A DNA stretch of 64,000 nucleotides from UBA1756 sp045132235 (GTDB lineage Bacteria > Bacteroidota > Bacteroidia > Bacteroidales > WCHB1-69), in the NCBI GenBank assembly GCA_045132235.1, contig JBGURX010000005.1, forward strand, positions 13,217 through 77,216, written 5' to 3'. Position 1 is the stretch's first letter. The number at the start of each line of letters is the position of its first letter. Shown here in pieces: positions 14,878 through 24,134 of the stretch. The translations under genes were made by a program, and so were the position numbers. The notes under the pieces are model-generated. The model saw only the letters and a program-made list of their open reading frames with translations. It was not told the origin of the DNA and searched no databases.

Positions 14878-17259
14878 TCATAGCTTTTTCAACAGCGGCG
14901 AGCGGCTCATGTCCGTAGGGTTGGTGCCGGGAACGCCTTCGGGAACAGGCATCCCGAGTTTCTCGAAGTGCTTTTTCCAATATTCAGGCAGTTTGCCGTC
15001 GGCATCGCGCCAGTTCATGGGGCTGGCTTTGAAAAGATGGCGGTCGTCTGTTTCGCCTTCGTCGTCAAGGTAGCATTCGTAAACCAATTCCGAGCAGTAG
15101 TAGGCGTCGTTGTCGGGCAGGAAGGCGTTGTCGTAAGGCTTGCCGACCAGAGAACGGGCACGGCTGAGCACTTGATCCATAAAAATGTTCACATTTTCAA
15201 TCCGATAAATATCGGGGAAAGAGAGGGCGTCATGATCGGAGTTCACGTAGGGTCGTCTTGCCACACCGTATTGGGGGGTGGCATCAATGATCCAGACGGT
15301 ATCGCGCACACTCTCCACGATGGCCACGTGCGCATATTGCCCTGTGCTTTCCGCAACGGCGGACCCCATGCCTTCTGTATCGCGGAAGAAAAGCAGGTCG
15401 CCAGGGCGCACGAAACTCATATTGTTCAGGTGTTTGCGCAACATCATTTTGTCGGGCATCATAGGACGAAGCGCCTTCCACAGCAGTGGCTGATAAGTGG
15501 TAAAAGCAACCTTGTCACTCTGGATATTCATGGGCAACAGCCATGGGAAATACGCTCCACAATCCACATCGCTACGTCCGTATGCAGTCAGGGTTTCGCC
15601 CACTTGATTGTTGAAAACGACCACATATCCGGTATAGGAGGTACACCCACCAAAGTCTTGGAAAACCCTCTCCCAATCCACCTGTCCCTTCTGAAGACCG
15701 AATTCTTCGGAAGAGGGGAAACGGCTGTAGCACTCACCGAGACGCAGCAGCGCTTGTTCCAAACTGTCGGCGGGGAAGCAGCGGATGGCGTGGGAATCTT
15801 TCTCCACCGTGTTCTCGGTCTCGAACAACAGGTTTCCTTGGCGCGTGTAATGCACAGTATGTTCGTCAAAGTTGAAGCAACCGCCATCGTAGGTGGTGAT
15901 TTTCACATATCCTATGCCACTTTGTACAAAGTCAGCAGTGGGATTTCGATATATATAAGGCTCTACACGGCCATTGGTGTCAACGCTGTAGTTTTTTTTA
16001 TCGTTGCACAGGATGATGATGCGGTCGGATCGGTCTGGATCAGGCAGCATCTTCCTAACACTCATTGGTTTCGCAATACGGTACCAACCCTCGGTGTCCT
16101 TGAGGTAGATACTATTCCCATCCGTACGCCACAGACGGTTCCCGTGATGAAAAGTGGGGAGAACAGATTGGGCAGAAATGCCATATTCGGCAGATTTAGC
16201 GAGAATATCGTCGAAGAGCTCATCCAGTGTTTTTTCAGTGGTAAAGAAACCGCAGGTGTCGGCATGTCCGTCGGGGGCCACACGCACTACGCCATCGGGG
16301 GTGCCAAGGTACGCACAGCCTCCGATAGTACCGCAAAAGAAAGTTCGGTAGGAGAAGCCCTCCTTGACTGTCTTCCAATGCTCCATGTCCCTCATCAGAA
16401 CCAGTTGGCCGCTTTGGGTTATCGCCCATAACATATTCAAAGTGGTATCCACCTCGTAGGTGGTGATGGGAAGGGGCAGTGGCTTCCATTGCAGTTCAGC
16501 GCCGAAGTCCGTATAGGCGGTGGTGTCGCTCTCCGTAACGATAAGCCAGTTTTTCCAAAGACGGATGCGGTTGATCCATGTGTCCTGATAGTTGTGTTTT
16601 TCTAATAGTTTCTGGTCCAACGGAGTTTCAATTTGCGTGGCCGTTCGCCAGTTGTCGGAGGTGAAATAGAGTCCGTTGCCGTAGGTGCCCGCAAACCCGC
16701 TGTCGGCACTGGTCATATAGAGTTCATTAACACCACCTGTACCATCCTTTTTCGATACAAATGAGGGGGTCAACCGGACAAATGTGCGCCCCTCATTTTC
16801 ACTATAGGACATACTCTTAAAATCACACCCGCTGGCTGATGCAATCCATAGTTTCCCGTCGGGGTGATAGCAGAACCCGTGCACCCACACAAGATCCGGA
16901 TCCACTTGCAGTGTATCCCAATGATGTCCGCCATCGGTAGTGCGCAACACACATTTGCCGGGGAGCAAATAACCGGCTGCTACAGCAATATCTGATCTGA
17001 AAGCGGCCACGCGCTCAAAGGTATTGCCTGCAATGATGTCGTCAACTGCTGGTTTCAAGGCAGTGCGCCACGTGGACCCTATGCTGTCGGCCACCCAGAT
17101 ATGCCCGCACCGGTCGGCCATCCACAACGTGCCGGTGGAAGAGAGGTCGATGTGATAGCCGCACTGCACTTTCAAGTCTGCGAGCCGGTCGCGTTGCTGT
17201 GCGCGCCCCAGCTGCGACAAAGCGAGCGCAACCACCAGAAACAACAACACTTTCTTCAT
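14878..17259 (-). CDS. Beta-propeller fused to a YiiX-like permuted papain-fold amidase
   Basis: 793 residues from the ATG at 17259. That start gives a signal peptide (MKKVLLFLVVALALSQLGRAQ), whereas the longer frame starts upstream of the promoter at 17290. Residues ~25-440 are repeated propeller strands of the photosystem-stability/sialidase-like type (LWMADRCGHIWVADSIG, VLRTTDGGHHWDTL, LYFTSDNWRTATQI). The C-terminal ~170 residues are a YiiX/C92-type cysteine hydrolase: RPGDLLFFRD, the histidine in YAHVAIVESV, and the catalytic Cys in YYCSELVYE. The last part closely matches the stand-alone protein at 37955-38614 (ASPMN, DG, YW, GVxGTNP). Probably an exported amidase or peptidase acting on cell wall or lipoprotein substrates; the substrate is unknown. 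Confidence 0.75.
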   Translation of the reverse strand: MKKVLLFLVVALALSQLGRAQQRDRLADLKVQCGYHIDLSSTGTLWMADRCGHIWVADSIGSTWRTALKPAVDDIIAGNTFERVAAFRSDIAVAAGYLLPGKCVLRTTDGGHHWDTLQVDPDLVWVHGFCYHPDGKLWIASASGCDFKSMSYSENEGRTFVRLTPSFVSKKDGTGGVNELYMTSADSGFAGTYGNGLYFTSDNWRTATQIETPLDQKLLEKHNYQDTWINRIRLWKNWLIVTESDTTAYTDFGAELQWKPLPLPITTYEVDTTLNMLWAITQSGQLVLMRDMEHWKTVKEGFSYRTFFCGTIGGCAYLGTPDGVVRVAPDGHADTCGFFTTEKTLDELFDDILAKSAEYGISAQSVLPTFHHGNRLWRTDGNSIYLKDTEGWYRIAKPMSVRKMLPDPDRSDRIIILCNDKKNYSVDTNGRVEPYIYRNPTADFVQSGIGYVKITTYDGGCFNFDEHTVHYTRQGNLLFETENTVEKDSHAIRCFPADSLEQALLRLGECYSRFPSSEEFGLQKGQVDWERVFQDFGGCTSYTGYVVVFNNQVGETLTAYGRSDVDCGAYFPWLLPMNIQSDKVAFTTYQPLLWKALRPMMPDKMMLRKHLNNMSFVRPGDLLFFRDTEGMGSAVAESTGQYAHVAIVESVRDTVWIIDATPQYGVARRPYVNSDHDALSFPDIYRIENVNIFMDQVLSRARSLVGKPYDNAFLPDNDAYYCSELVYECYLDDEGETDDRHLFKASPMNWRDADGKLPEYWKKHFEKLGMPVPEGVPGTNPTDMSRSPLLKKL

Positions 17260-17289
17260 GCTATTTCCCTCAATTTTAGAATGATGGCG

Positions 17290-17297
17290 CAAAGATA
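17290..17297 (-). promoter_or_regulatory. Bacteroidota -7 element (TATCTTTG) for the propeller-amidase gene
   Basis: TAnnTTTG match 30 bases upstream of the ATG at 17259; it decides against the longer frame that would start at 17313. Confidence 0.6.
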
Positions 17298-17419
17298 CAA
17301 AAATATCCGTCAACTATAATAACTACTTTTTATTTTGTGAAAAAAATCATCTTGAAAAATTTGATTATAAAAAATCTGTAACCGAATGAAGTGTCAAACA
17401 CACAAAGACGATAAATACC

Positions 17420-17436
17420 TACCCTGAAACAGGGTA
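17420..17436. promoter_or_regulatory. Inverted repeat TACCCTG-AAA-CAGGGTA upstream of the iron/redox operon
   Basis: Perfect 7-base arms around AAA, centred about 65 bases upstream of the -7 element at 17491. No U-tract follows, so it is not a simple terminator. AGGGTA appears again at 17462-17467, a possible half site. A dimeric regulator operator is my inference; the regulator is not identified. Confidence 0.4.
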
Positions 17437-17490
17437 TCAAGGAACCAAAAATCACCTCAAAAGGGTATTGTCCCTCCCCTATCGTGGAGA

Positions 17491-17498
17491 TATTTTTG
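17491..17498 (+). promoter_or_regulatory. Bacteroidota -7 element (TATTTTTG) for the porin-imelysin operon
   Basis: TAnnTTTG match 19 bases before the ATG at 17518. An ATG at 17500 lies too close to the expected transcript start to be the likely start codon. Confidence 0.6.
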
Positions 17499-17517
17499 CA
17501 TGCTTAAAAATCAGAGC

Positions 17518-18879
17518 ATGAAAAAGGGATTTTTGTTTTTCATCATTTTATTATTAATAATTGATTTTCAAACCATTACTGCACAAAACAACACCCATGC
17601 GCAGAATGGTGAAACTACGGCTGCCGACAGTGTGAAGCGCAAAAGAGGTCTCACCATTGGAGGCTACGGAGAAGCGGTGTATAAATACAACTTTTATAGT
17701 GACAATATGTTCCGCTACTCCCATGCCGACAAATATGCGGACTCGAAAGGGCATGGCCGCGTGGATTTGCCGCACGCGGTATTCATGATGAGCTACGACT
17801 TCGGCAAGGGCTGGACCTTCAACGCCGAAATCGAGTTCGAGCATGGCGGCACCGAGTCGGCGGTGGAGGTGGAGGCGGAAGAGACCGGCGAGTTCGAGAA
17901 GGAGATCGAGCGCGGCGGCGAAGTGGCTTTGGAACAGTTCTGGTTGCAGAAGTCGTTTTTGGATTCCAAAATCAACATCCGTGCCGGACATATCGTGGTG
18001 CCCGTGGGTGGCACCAACAACGCCCATCTCCCCAACGAGTTCTTCGGGGTTTACCGTCCCGAAGGCGAGAACACCATCATTCCCTGCACGTGGCACGAGA
18101 CCGGCATCGAGCTGTGGGGCCGCATCAAGGGGTGGCGCTACGATGTGATGGTCATCCCGGCACTCAACTCCAACATGTTCAACGCCTCCAACTGGGTGCA
18201 GAACGGTTCCGCATCGCCCTACGAGTTCAAGGTGGCCAACAAGCTGGCCGTGGCCGCGCGGGTGGACAACTACAGCGTGAAGGGCTTGCACATCGGAGTG
18301 AGCGGCTACGTGGGCAACTGTTTCCGCAACGACATCATCACCGACGGCAAGGCCAGTAAATACGACAAAGTAAAAGGCACGGTAGCTATCGGAGCCGTAG
18401 ATTTCAGCTACAAGCATAAGGGATTTGTGTTGCGGGGCAGCGGGTTGTACGGCCACCTGTCGGATGCCGGACTCATCTCCACCTACAACACCTCACAGGT
18501 CAACAGCAGCCAGTCGCCCTACCCGCACACGCTGGTCGGCAAGGCGGCTTGGAGCGCGGGCATTGAGGCCGGCTACGACTTTTTCACCCTGCTGAAGGAA
18601 AACGCCAAAGCCAAGGATCAGAAATTCTTTGTTTTTATAAGATATGAATACTACGATTCTTACGTTCCCGTGGCCGACGCCACACCCTATTCGTGGAGCG
18701 AGCGGCATTGTGTGAGCGGCGGCATCAACTACCGCCCGATACCGGAAATCACCGTGAAAGCCGAGGCCGGTGTGCGGTTGCTGCATTCGCAGTACAACCA
18801 AGAACCGTGGTTCGCACTGGGGATCACATGGGCAGCGTTTTTCAAAAGTGAAAAGTTAAGAGTAAAAAATCAAGAATGA
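17518..18879 (+). CDS. Outer-membrane porin-like beta-barrel protein of the imelysin operon
   Basis: 453 residues from ATG 17518, with a signal peptide (FLFFIILLLIIDFQTITAQ) and then aromatic, alternating barrel-type strands (GLTIGGYGEAVYKYNFY, WTFNAEIEFEHGG). It resembles Bacteroidota phosphate-selective-porin-like barrels. An acidic Glu-rich loop (~105-125, EVEAEETGEFEKEIERGGE) could favour cations. The last ~10 codons (SEKLRVKNQE) are encoded by a 7-base repeat array that also supplies the stop, so the C-terminus has probably been altered: the usual barrel end would be near AAFF. First gene of the operon with imelysin; iron or metal passage is an inference from context. Confidence 0.7.
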   Translation: MKKGFLFFIILLLIIDFQTITAQNNTHAQNGETTAADSVKRKRGLTIGGYGEAVYKYNFYSDNMFRYSHADKYADSKGHGRVDLPHAVFMMSYDFGKGWTFNAEIEFEHGGTESAVEVEAEETGEFEKEIERGGEVALEQFWLQKSFLDSKINIRAGHIVVPVGGTNNAHLPNEFFGVYRPEGENTIIPCTWHETGIELWGRIKGWRYDVMVIPALNSNMFNASNWVQNGSASPYEFKVANKLAVAARVDNYSVKGLHIGVSGYVGNCFRNDIITDGKASKYDKVKGTVAIGAVDFSYKHKGFVLRGSGLYGHLSDAGLISTYNTSQVNSSQSPYPHTLVGKAAWSAGIEAGYDFFTLLKENAKAKDQKFFVFIRYEYYDSYVPVADATPYSWSERHCVSGGINYRPIPEITVKAEAGVRLLHSQYNQEPWFALGITWAAFFKSEKLRVKNQE

Positions 18880-18885
18880 AAAGAG
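18844..18885. repeat. Heptanucleotide array overlapping the 3' end of the porin gene
   Basis: Six degenerate 7-base units (AAAAGTG, AAAAGTT, AAGAGTA, AAAAATC, AAGAATG, AAAAGAG). They encode the last residues and contain the stop codon of the porin-like gene. Confidence 0.7.
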
Positions 18886-18894
18886 GAAACGTAG

Positions 18895-18913
18895 GGACGC
18901 AATGCTTGCGTCC
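18895..18913. repeat. Palindrome GGACGCAA-tgc-TTGCGTCC in the porin-imelysin gap
   Basis: Perfect 8-base arms and a 3-base loop, sharing the GACGCAA core with the palindromes at 21793 and 24135. No U-tract, so not a standard terminator. Confidence 0.8.
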
Positions 18914-18950
18914 GCAAAACGAAACAACAACAATTAAACAAATAAACCAT

Positions 18951-20099
18951 ATGAAAAAAGGAATTTTATTTTTTGCAACATTGCTGATGGCCGGTTGGAT
19001 GACATCGTGCCATAAGGAAGACCCGGTAGAAACCGCCAAGAAGGAACAGGTGGCAATTCTTGAGCAGTATGTCAACCACACCATCGCGCCCACCTACCAG
19101 AATCTGGCCGCCTATTCTGAACAGCTGGTGACCGACTTGCAGACCTTGCGAGCCGACCGCACGCAGGCCAACGTGAATCATGCGTGCGAAACCTTCCTCA
19201 ACGCCCGCGCTTGGTGGGAAAGAAGTGAGGCTTTCCTGTTCGGTGCCGCCTCCGACTTCGGCATCGACCCGCACATCGACTCATGGCCGTTGGATGTGGA
19301 TGCCTTCAACACCATGATGACCAACACCGCACAGATTCAGGCCATGGATGCAGAAGATGGCGACGAATATGCCGGCGACAAGCTGGGCAACTCCCTTCTT
19401 GGTTTCCACGGCATCGAGTACATCCTTTTCAGCAACGGCTCTCCGAAGAGTGCAGATGAAATCTCTGACCTGCAGATGATTTACGCCGTGGCGGTGGCCG
19501 GCGACCTGCGCAACCGCTGCTTCCAGTTGGAGGTAAGCTGGTTGGGCAACAAGGCTCCCAAAGCACACCGCGACAAGGTGGAGGATCTGGAACTGAACTC
19601 CACAGTGAATGGCGGCGACTACAGCTACGGCACCAACTTGATGAAAGCCGGCACGCTGGGCAGCACCTATTCCAGCTCCGTCAGCGGTTTGATGGCCATC
19701 GTGGATGGTTGCCGCACCATCGCCGATGAGGTGGGCACCTCCAAGATCGGCAAACCGTACAATGGCGAAGACCCGAACTACATCGAGTCGCCGTATAGCC
19801 ACAAGTCCATCGAGGACTTCTACAACAACATCCTGAGCATCGAGAACGCCTATATGGGAGGTGTTGACGGGGAACGCAACGAGGATATTTCTCTCCATGG
19901 ATACCTGAAAGAACGCAATGGGGAGTTGGATGTGCGCGTGCTTTCCGCCATCACTACAGCCAAATTGAGTATCCAAGCTATGCCTGCACCGTTTGTACAA
20001 AATTACAATCATTCAGCCAATGCCAGTGCCATCGAGGCCTGCCAACACTTGGACGAAGTGCTGTCGGAAGTAAACACTTGGCTGGAAAATGAAAACTGA
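18951..20099 (+). CDS. Imelysin-family lipoprotein (EfeO/IrpA-like)
   Basis: 382 residues with a lipobox (GWMTSC, Cys20). The imelysin GxHxxE motif is present as LGFHGIEYILF, as is the family signature ARAWWERSEAFLFG near residue 85. Imelysins are periplasmic or surface proteins linked to iron uptake; EfeO delivers iron in EfeUOB. Here the partners are a porin, a DUF1111 di-heme protein and cytochrome c assembly, a set also known around IrpA-type imelysins. The start is ATG 18951, giving the signal; the frame upstream runs into the repeat and palindrome. The final codons overlap a heptamer array. Confidence 0.88.
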   Translation: MKKGILFFATLLMAGWMTSCHKEDPVETAKKEQVAILEQYVNHTIAPTYQNLAAYSEQLVTDLQTLRADRTQANVNHACETFLNARAWWERSEAFLFGAASDFGIDPHIDSWPLDVDAFNTMMTNTAQIQAMDAEDGDEYAGDKLGNSLLGFHGIEYILFSNGSPKSADEISDLQMIYAVAVAGDLRNRCFQLEVSWLGNKAPKAHRDKVEDLELNSTVNGGDYSYGTNLMKAGTLGSTYSSSVSGLMAIVDGCRTIADEVGTSKIGKPYNGEDPNYIESPYSHKSIEDFYNNILSIENAYMGGVDGERNEDISLHGYLKERNGELDVRVLSAITTAKLSIQAMPAPFVQNYNHSANASAIEACQHLDEVLSEVNTWLENEN

Positions 20100-20123
20100 A
20101 AATTGAGAATTGAAAATTGAAAA
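20092..20123. repeat. Heptanucleotide array (AAAATTG units) after imelysin
   Basis: Units AAAACTG, AAAATTG, AGAATTG, AAAATTG and a partial one. It begins within the imelysin stop codon region. Confidence 0.85.
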
Positions 20124-20126
20124 GTA

Positions 20127-20147
20127 AAGACCGGTGCATGCACCGTC
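20127..20147. repeat. Palindrome around CGGTGCATGCACCG in the imelysin-DUF1111 gap
   Basis: The 14-base core at 20132-20145 is a perfect palindrome. Flanking AGAC and GTCT extend it with a single-base interruption, giving the same GAGAC...GTCTC outline as the other palindromes of this operon. Confidence 0.75.
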
Positions 20148-20170
20148 TCAAATTGAAAAAATCACTTATC

Positions 20171-21748
20171 ATGAAAAACTTAATACCACACTTAAAAATT
20201 GCAAGTTTGCTTTTGGCAGGTATATGGGTGATGAATGGCTGCCACAAGGAACCCGAACCGGAGGAACCGTTGTCATGGATAGAAGAGGAAACCTACGCGG
20301 GCGGAAAGCTCGGCACCACCTTCAACGCCTCATCCTCTGCCTACGAGGACCCGGCGCCGGCGGTCACCGACATTGCCGCCTTCAAATATGGCGAGTACCT
20401 CTTTGAACGCGACTTCACACAGAACACTGCACCCTTCAACGGGCTGGGACCGCTTTACATCCGCAGTTCGTGCATCGCCTGCCACCCCGGCTACGGTCAT
20501 GGCAAGCGCATGGATCGCTACCTCGCCAACGAATGGGGCAACGGCTACCTGCTGGTGGTCACCGACCAGAACGACACCTACGTATCCTCGCTGACGGGCA
20601 TGCCGCAGACCAAGGCGGTGGCACCCTTCAAAGCTCCGATTGACGAATCGCAGATTCAGATCAGCTGGCTGCCCTATACCGATGAATGGGGCAACACCTT
20701 CCCGGATGGAGAGACCTACAGTTTGATTTATCCTGAAGTACACATTCCAGCCTCCGCGTACTATGTGCCGTTGGAGGTGGGAGGCAACACCATCCCCTAT
20801 GGCAGCGAGATCGTTCGGCTCGAGTCCACCATCGGCATCTATGGCACCGGCTTGTTGGATGCCATCCCCGACGACTCGCTGAAGGCGCAGTACCAGAAAG
20901 AGTACAATGCGGGGGCGAACCTCAATCCGGCGATATGGGCCGGCACCGACTGGGCCGCTTCCGGACTGTACGGCAGCACCAACCATCCCAAACGCTTTAC
21001 CTACGCCTGCACGCGCGGACCGCTGCAGGATGGTCCCGGCGCCAACGCCATCTGGAACATCACCAACGTGACCCGCAACAACCGCCGTTACCACTACATG
21101 ACCAACACCTACGCCCGTGTGGCCTCGCAAGACCCCGAGGTGCAGTCGCAGTTCTACAACTACTTCCCCGAATTCAATGTCAGCGGGAATCCCGAAACCG
21201 ACATCTACAACTATCTGACCGGCACCAACTTGCCCGTGGAGATGAGCGACGATGACTATGTCAACCTGATGGTGTGGCACAGAGGCTTGGCCGTGCCCGC
21301 CGCCCGTAACTTGGACGACCCGACCGTGCAGCGCGGCCGCCAGCTGTTCCGCGAGATCGGCTGCGCCACCTGCCACCGTCCCAGCTGGACCACTGGCAGC
21401 GACCGCTTCACCGACCCCAACCATTTCTTCACCACCGGCGACCAGCGCTTGCCGCGCTATCCCAACCAGAAAATTTGGCCCTACACCGACATGATTCAGC
21501 ACAAGCTCCACATGCAGAACGACATCCGCACGGGCTGGTGCCGCACCACCCCGCTGTGGGGCCGCGGCCTCTCCGCCATCTGCACCGGCTCGGCTGACCG
21601 CTTGCACGACTGCCGCGCCCGCAACGTCATCGAGGCCATCATGTGGCACGGCAGCGCACAGAGCGATGCCCGCTGGACGGTGGAGAAATTCCGCCAGCTC
21701 AGCAAGGAGGACCGCAATGCCATTGTGCAGTTCATTAATTCGATATAA
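20171..21748 (+). CDS. Di-heme DUF1111-family c-type cytochrome lipoprotein (thiol oxidoreductase/peroxidase-like)
   Basis: 525 residues with a lipobox at Cys24 (WVMNGC). Two covalent-heme motifs are visible: CIACH (101-105) and CATCH near residue 397. The protein matches the DUF1111/di-heme oxidoreductase family, related to MauG and bacterial cytochrome c peroxidases and commonly placed next to imelysins. It should be exported and matured by a cytochrome c assembly system, which the next gene encodes. The start at ATG 20171 gives the lipoprotein signal. Likely job: a redox step coupled to iron handling (for example ferrous/ferric conversion); this is inferred from neighbours. Confidence 0.88.
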   Translation: MKNLIPHLKIASLLLAGIWVMNGCHKEPEPEEPLSWIEEETYAGGKLGTTFNASSSAYEDPAPAVTDIAAFKYGEYLFERDFTQNTAPFNGLGPLYIRSSCIACHPGYGHGKRMDRYLANEWGNGYLLVVTDQNDTYVSSLTGMPQTKAVAPFKAPIDESQIQISWLPYTDEWGNTFPDGETYSLIYPEVHIPASAYYVPLEVGGNTIPYGSEIVRLESTIGIYGTGLLDAIPDDSLKAQYQKEYNAGANLNPAIWAGTDWAASGLYGSTNHPKRFTYACTRGPLQDGPGANAIWNITNVTRNNRRYHYMTNTYARVASQDPEVQSQFYNYFPEFNVSGNPETDIYNYLTGTNLPVEMSDDDYVNLMVWHRGLAVPAARNLDDPTVQRGRQLFREIGCATCHRPSWTTGSDRFTDPNHFFTTGDQRLPRYPNQKIWPYTDMIQHKLHMQNDIRTGWCRTTPLWGRGLSAICTGSADRLHDCRARNVIEAIMWHGSAQSDARWTVEKFRQLSKEDRNAIVQFINSI

Positions 21749-21792
21749 ATTCAAAATGCCATAATTTGGATTTAATAATTGGTTGTTTATCC

Positions 21793-21820
21793 GTCGAGGC
21801 GCAAAATATTGCGCCTCGAC
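21793..21820. repeat. Palindrome with 12-base arms (GTCGAGGCGCAA) in the DUF1111-CcsA gap
   Basis: Perfect arms 21793-21804 and 21809-21820 with a 4-base AATA loop. Same outline as the palindrome at 24135. It lies 21 bases before the next ATG. Confidence 0.85.
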
Positions 21821-21841
21821 ATTCGTTATAAAAATCGAAAA

Positions 21842-24067
21842 ATGAAAATCATCCGTTACATTTTGTCCGCCCTGATGGTCATCCTGATTGCCGTGATGGC
21901 AGCGGGCACCGTCATAGAAAAATACCACGGATCAGGCTTCGCCATCAGCCACGTATATGGCACATGGTGGTTCGCCCTCCTGTGGGCACTGGCCGCCGCC
22001 GGCATGGTAACCCTGCTGGTAGTGCAAAAATCGTGGAAACGGCCTGCGGTCTTCACCCTGCACATCGCCATACTGCTGATTCTGCTCGGCGCCCTGCTGA
22101 CGAAACTCACCGGACAGCACGGCCAGATGACCTTGAAGCCGGGAACGCCCGTCAGTGAGTTCAACATTGAAAAAGAGGGCGACAGTCAAACGGTTATACT
22201 TCCTTTCGCCCTCACCCTCGACCACTTCGAGATGGAGACCTACCCGGGCACCCGTTCCCCCATGGATTTCGTGAGCTATCTGCGCATCACCGACGGCGGG
22301 ACACAGACCGATGCCAAAATCTCCATGAACCACATCCTGAAACACAAAAACTACCGTTTCTATCAAAGCGACTACGATGAAGCGGGGGACTCGGTACTTT
22401 CCGTGTCGCACGACCCATGGGGAATCGGTGTCACCTACGCGGGCTACCTTCTGCTGCTTGTTGCCCTGATAGCGATGTTTGTTGTTAAAAACAGTCAATT
22501 CAGGCTTTTATTAAAAAAAACATCCACCAAGGCAGCTCTCATTTTCTCCCTCATCATCATCGGTAGCTCAATTTCCGCTTTTTCAGCCAACACTCCCCGT
22601 ACCCTGCCGAAAGAGAGCGCCGACAAGATGGGGCAGATGTATGTGCAGTACAAAGGGCGCATCTGTCCGCTGCAGACGCTCGCCAAAGACTTCACCACCA
22701 AGCTGTACGGCGCCCCCACCTACAAGGGTTTGACCTCCGAGCAGGTGCTCAGCGGATGGGTGTTTTATTTTAATGACTGGAAAGACGAACCCATTTTCAA
22801 AATAAAAGGTCAAGATGCGCGCAAAGTTTTGGGAATCAACGATAAATATGCCAAGCTGACCGATTATTTAGGATTTTATGGGGAGAACAAACTCGACGAG
22901 TTCATCGCGTCGCTGCCCATGGAGGATCCCAAAAGGAAAGAATGCCTGATGGCTAATGAAAAATTCAATCTCATAGAGATGCTTTACAACGGGGAATTGC
23001 TGAAGATGTTCCCCCATGCCGACAGCAACCGGCAGGTGGTCTGGTACTCGCAGAGCGATGAGCTGCCGCTGGACATTCCCGACAACGAATACCTGTTCAT
23101 CCGCAAACAGCTGAGTCTCTGTCAGCAATATGTGATTCAAAAAGACTATGCCGCCTTGGACGATGTTTTTGAGAAGACCAAAATCTATCAGGAAAAATAC
23201 TCACTGGGACAGGTGCCTTCCCAAACGCAATATCGTGCGGAAAGACTGTATAACCGGCTGACGACCGGCAAATGGCTGGCGATAGCCACCATCCTCATGG
23301 GCATCATCTTCTTTACGATAGCGATGTATAGTCTGGGAAAAGGGCGGAAACTCAACCGGTATGTGCGGTGGACCGCTGTGGCATGTGCTGCACTGCTGAG
23401 CGTGTTTCTGGCTTTGCTGTTCGTGTTGCGTTGGATGGTGGGCGGACATGCGCCCATGGCCGGCAGCTTCGATTCGATGAACCTGCTGGCGCTGAGCATC
23501 GGTGTCATTGCTTTGCTGCTGTCGCGAAAATACGAAATGGCGCTGCCGGCGGGCCTGCTGATGATGGGCTTTGTGCTGCTGGTGCAGATGATGGGCGGCT
23601 CCAACCCGCCGGTCACCCACCTGATGCCCGTGCTCACCTCTCCCCTGCTGAGTTTGCACGTCACCGTGATCATGATTGCGTACGCCCTGCTGTTTTTCAT
23701 CATGCTGAATGGCATCACCGCCATGTTCATCCGGCTGACACAGCGACAGAATCTCTCTTACATGGAGCGGTTGCAAGACATCAGCCAGCTGCTGCTCTAT
23801 CCGGCGGTGGCTTTGTTGGCAGAGGGCATTTTCATCGGAGCGGTGTGGGCCAACATCTCGTGGGGCACCTACTGGTCGTGGGACCCGAAAGAGGTGTGGG
23901 CGCTCATCACCCTGATGGTCTATCTCTTCCCGCTCCATTCGCGGCAGTTCCCGATATTTCAGAAACCAACATTTTACCATCTATACACCATCCTGGCATT
24001 CTTATCCGTCCTCATCACCTATTTCGGAGTGAATTTGATTTTAGGCGGGATGCACAGCTATGCGTAG
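21842..24067 (+). CDS. System II cytochrome c assembly protein, ResB-CcsA (CcsBA) fusion
   Basis: 741 residues. The N-terminal part (~1-230) is ResB/Ccs1-like, with membrane segments (YILSALMVILIAVMAAGTVIE; LLVALIAMFVV) around a periplasmic region. A large periplasmic segment follows, and the C-terminal ~270 residues are CcsA/ResC with the heme-handling WWD motif WGTYWSWDPKEVWALITL and conserved histidines (HVTVIMIAYALLFF; FPLHSRQF). Fused CcsBA proteins export heme and attach it to CxxCH sites. It sits directly after the di-heme protein and probably serves it. The start at 21842 follows the palindrome; the upstream frame is not family-like. Confidence 0.9.
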   Translation: MKIIRYILSALMVILIAVMAAGTVIEKYHGSGFAISHVYGTWWFALLWALAAAGMVTLLVVQKSWKRPAVFTLHIAILLILLGALLTKLTGQHGQMTLKPGTPVSEFNIEKEGDSQTVILPFALTLDHFEMETYPGTRSPMDFVSYLRITDGGTQTDAKISMNHILKHKNYRFYQSDYDEAGDSVLSVSHDPWGIGVTYAGYLLLLVALIAMFVVKNSQFRLLLKKTSTKAALIFSLIIIGSSISAFSANTPRTLPKESADKMGQMYVQYKGRICPLQTLAKDFTTKLYGAPTYKGLTSEQVLSGWVFYFNDWKDEPIFKIKGQDARKVLGINDKYAKLTDYLGFYGENKLDEFIASLPMEDPKRKECLMANEKFNLIEMLYNGELLKMFPHADSNRQVVWYSQSDELPLDIPDNEYLFIRKQLSLCQQYVIQKDYAALDDVFEKTKIYQEKYSLGQVPSQTQYRAERLYNRLTTGKWLAIATILMGIIFFTIAMYSLGKGRKLNRYVRWTAVACAALLSVFLALLFVLRWMVGGHAPMAGSFDSMNLLALSIGVIALLLSRKYEMALPAGLLMMGFVLLVQMMGGSNPPVTHLMPVLTSPLLSLHVTVIMIAYALLFFIMLNGITAMFIRLTQRQNLSYMERLQDISQLLLYPAVALLAEGIFIGAVWANISWGTYWSWDPKEVWALITLMVYLFPLHSRQFPIFQKPTFYHLYTILAFLSVLITYFGVNLILGGMHSYA

Positions 24068-24116
24068 GGAATTGAGAATTGAGAATTGAAAATTGAAAAT
24101 TGAAAATTGAAAACTG
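24068..24116. repeat. Heptanucleotide array (AAAATTG units) after the ccsBA-like gene
   Basis: Seven units in register: GGAATTG, AGAATTG twice, AAAATTG three times, AAAACTG. It begins immediately after the TAG stop. The cleanest array in the window. Confidence 0.92.
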
Positions 24117-24134
24117 AAAGATGATAGGGATCCC

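Noticed and set aside
20330..21928. 532-residue minus-strand open frame
   Set aside because: Antisense to the di-heme protein, whose CxxCH motifs and lipobox are clear; the antisense product is low-complexity Val/Gly/Ala/His.
13088..24116. CRISPR array from the 7-base repeats
   Set aside because: Units are 7 bases with no spacers and no cas genes are present.
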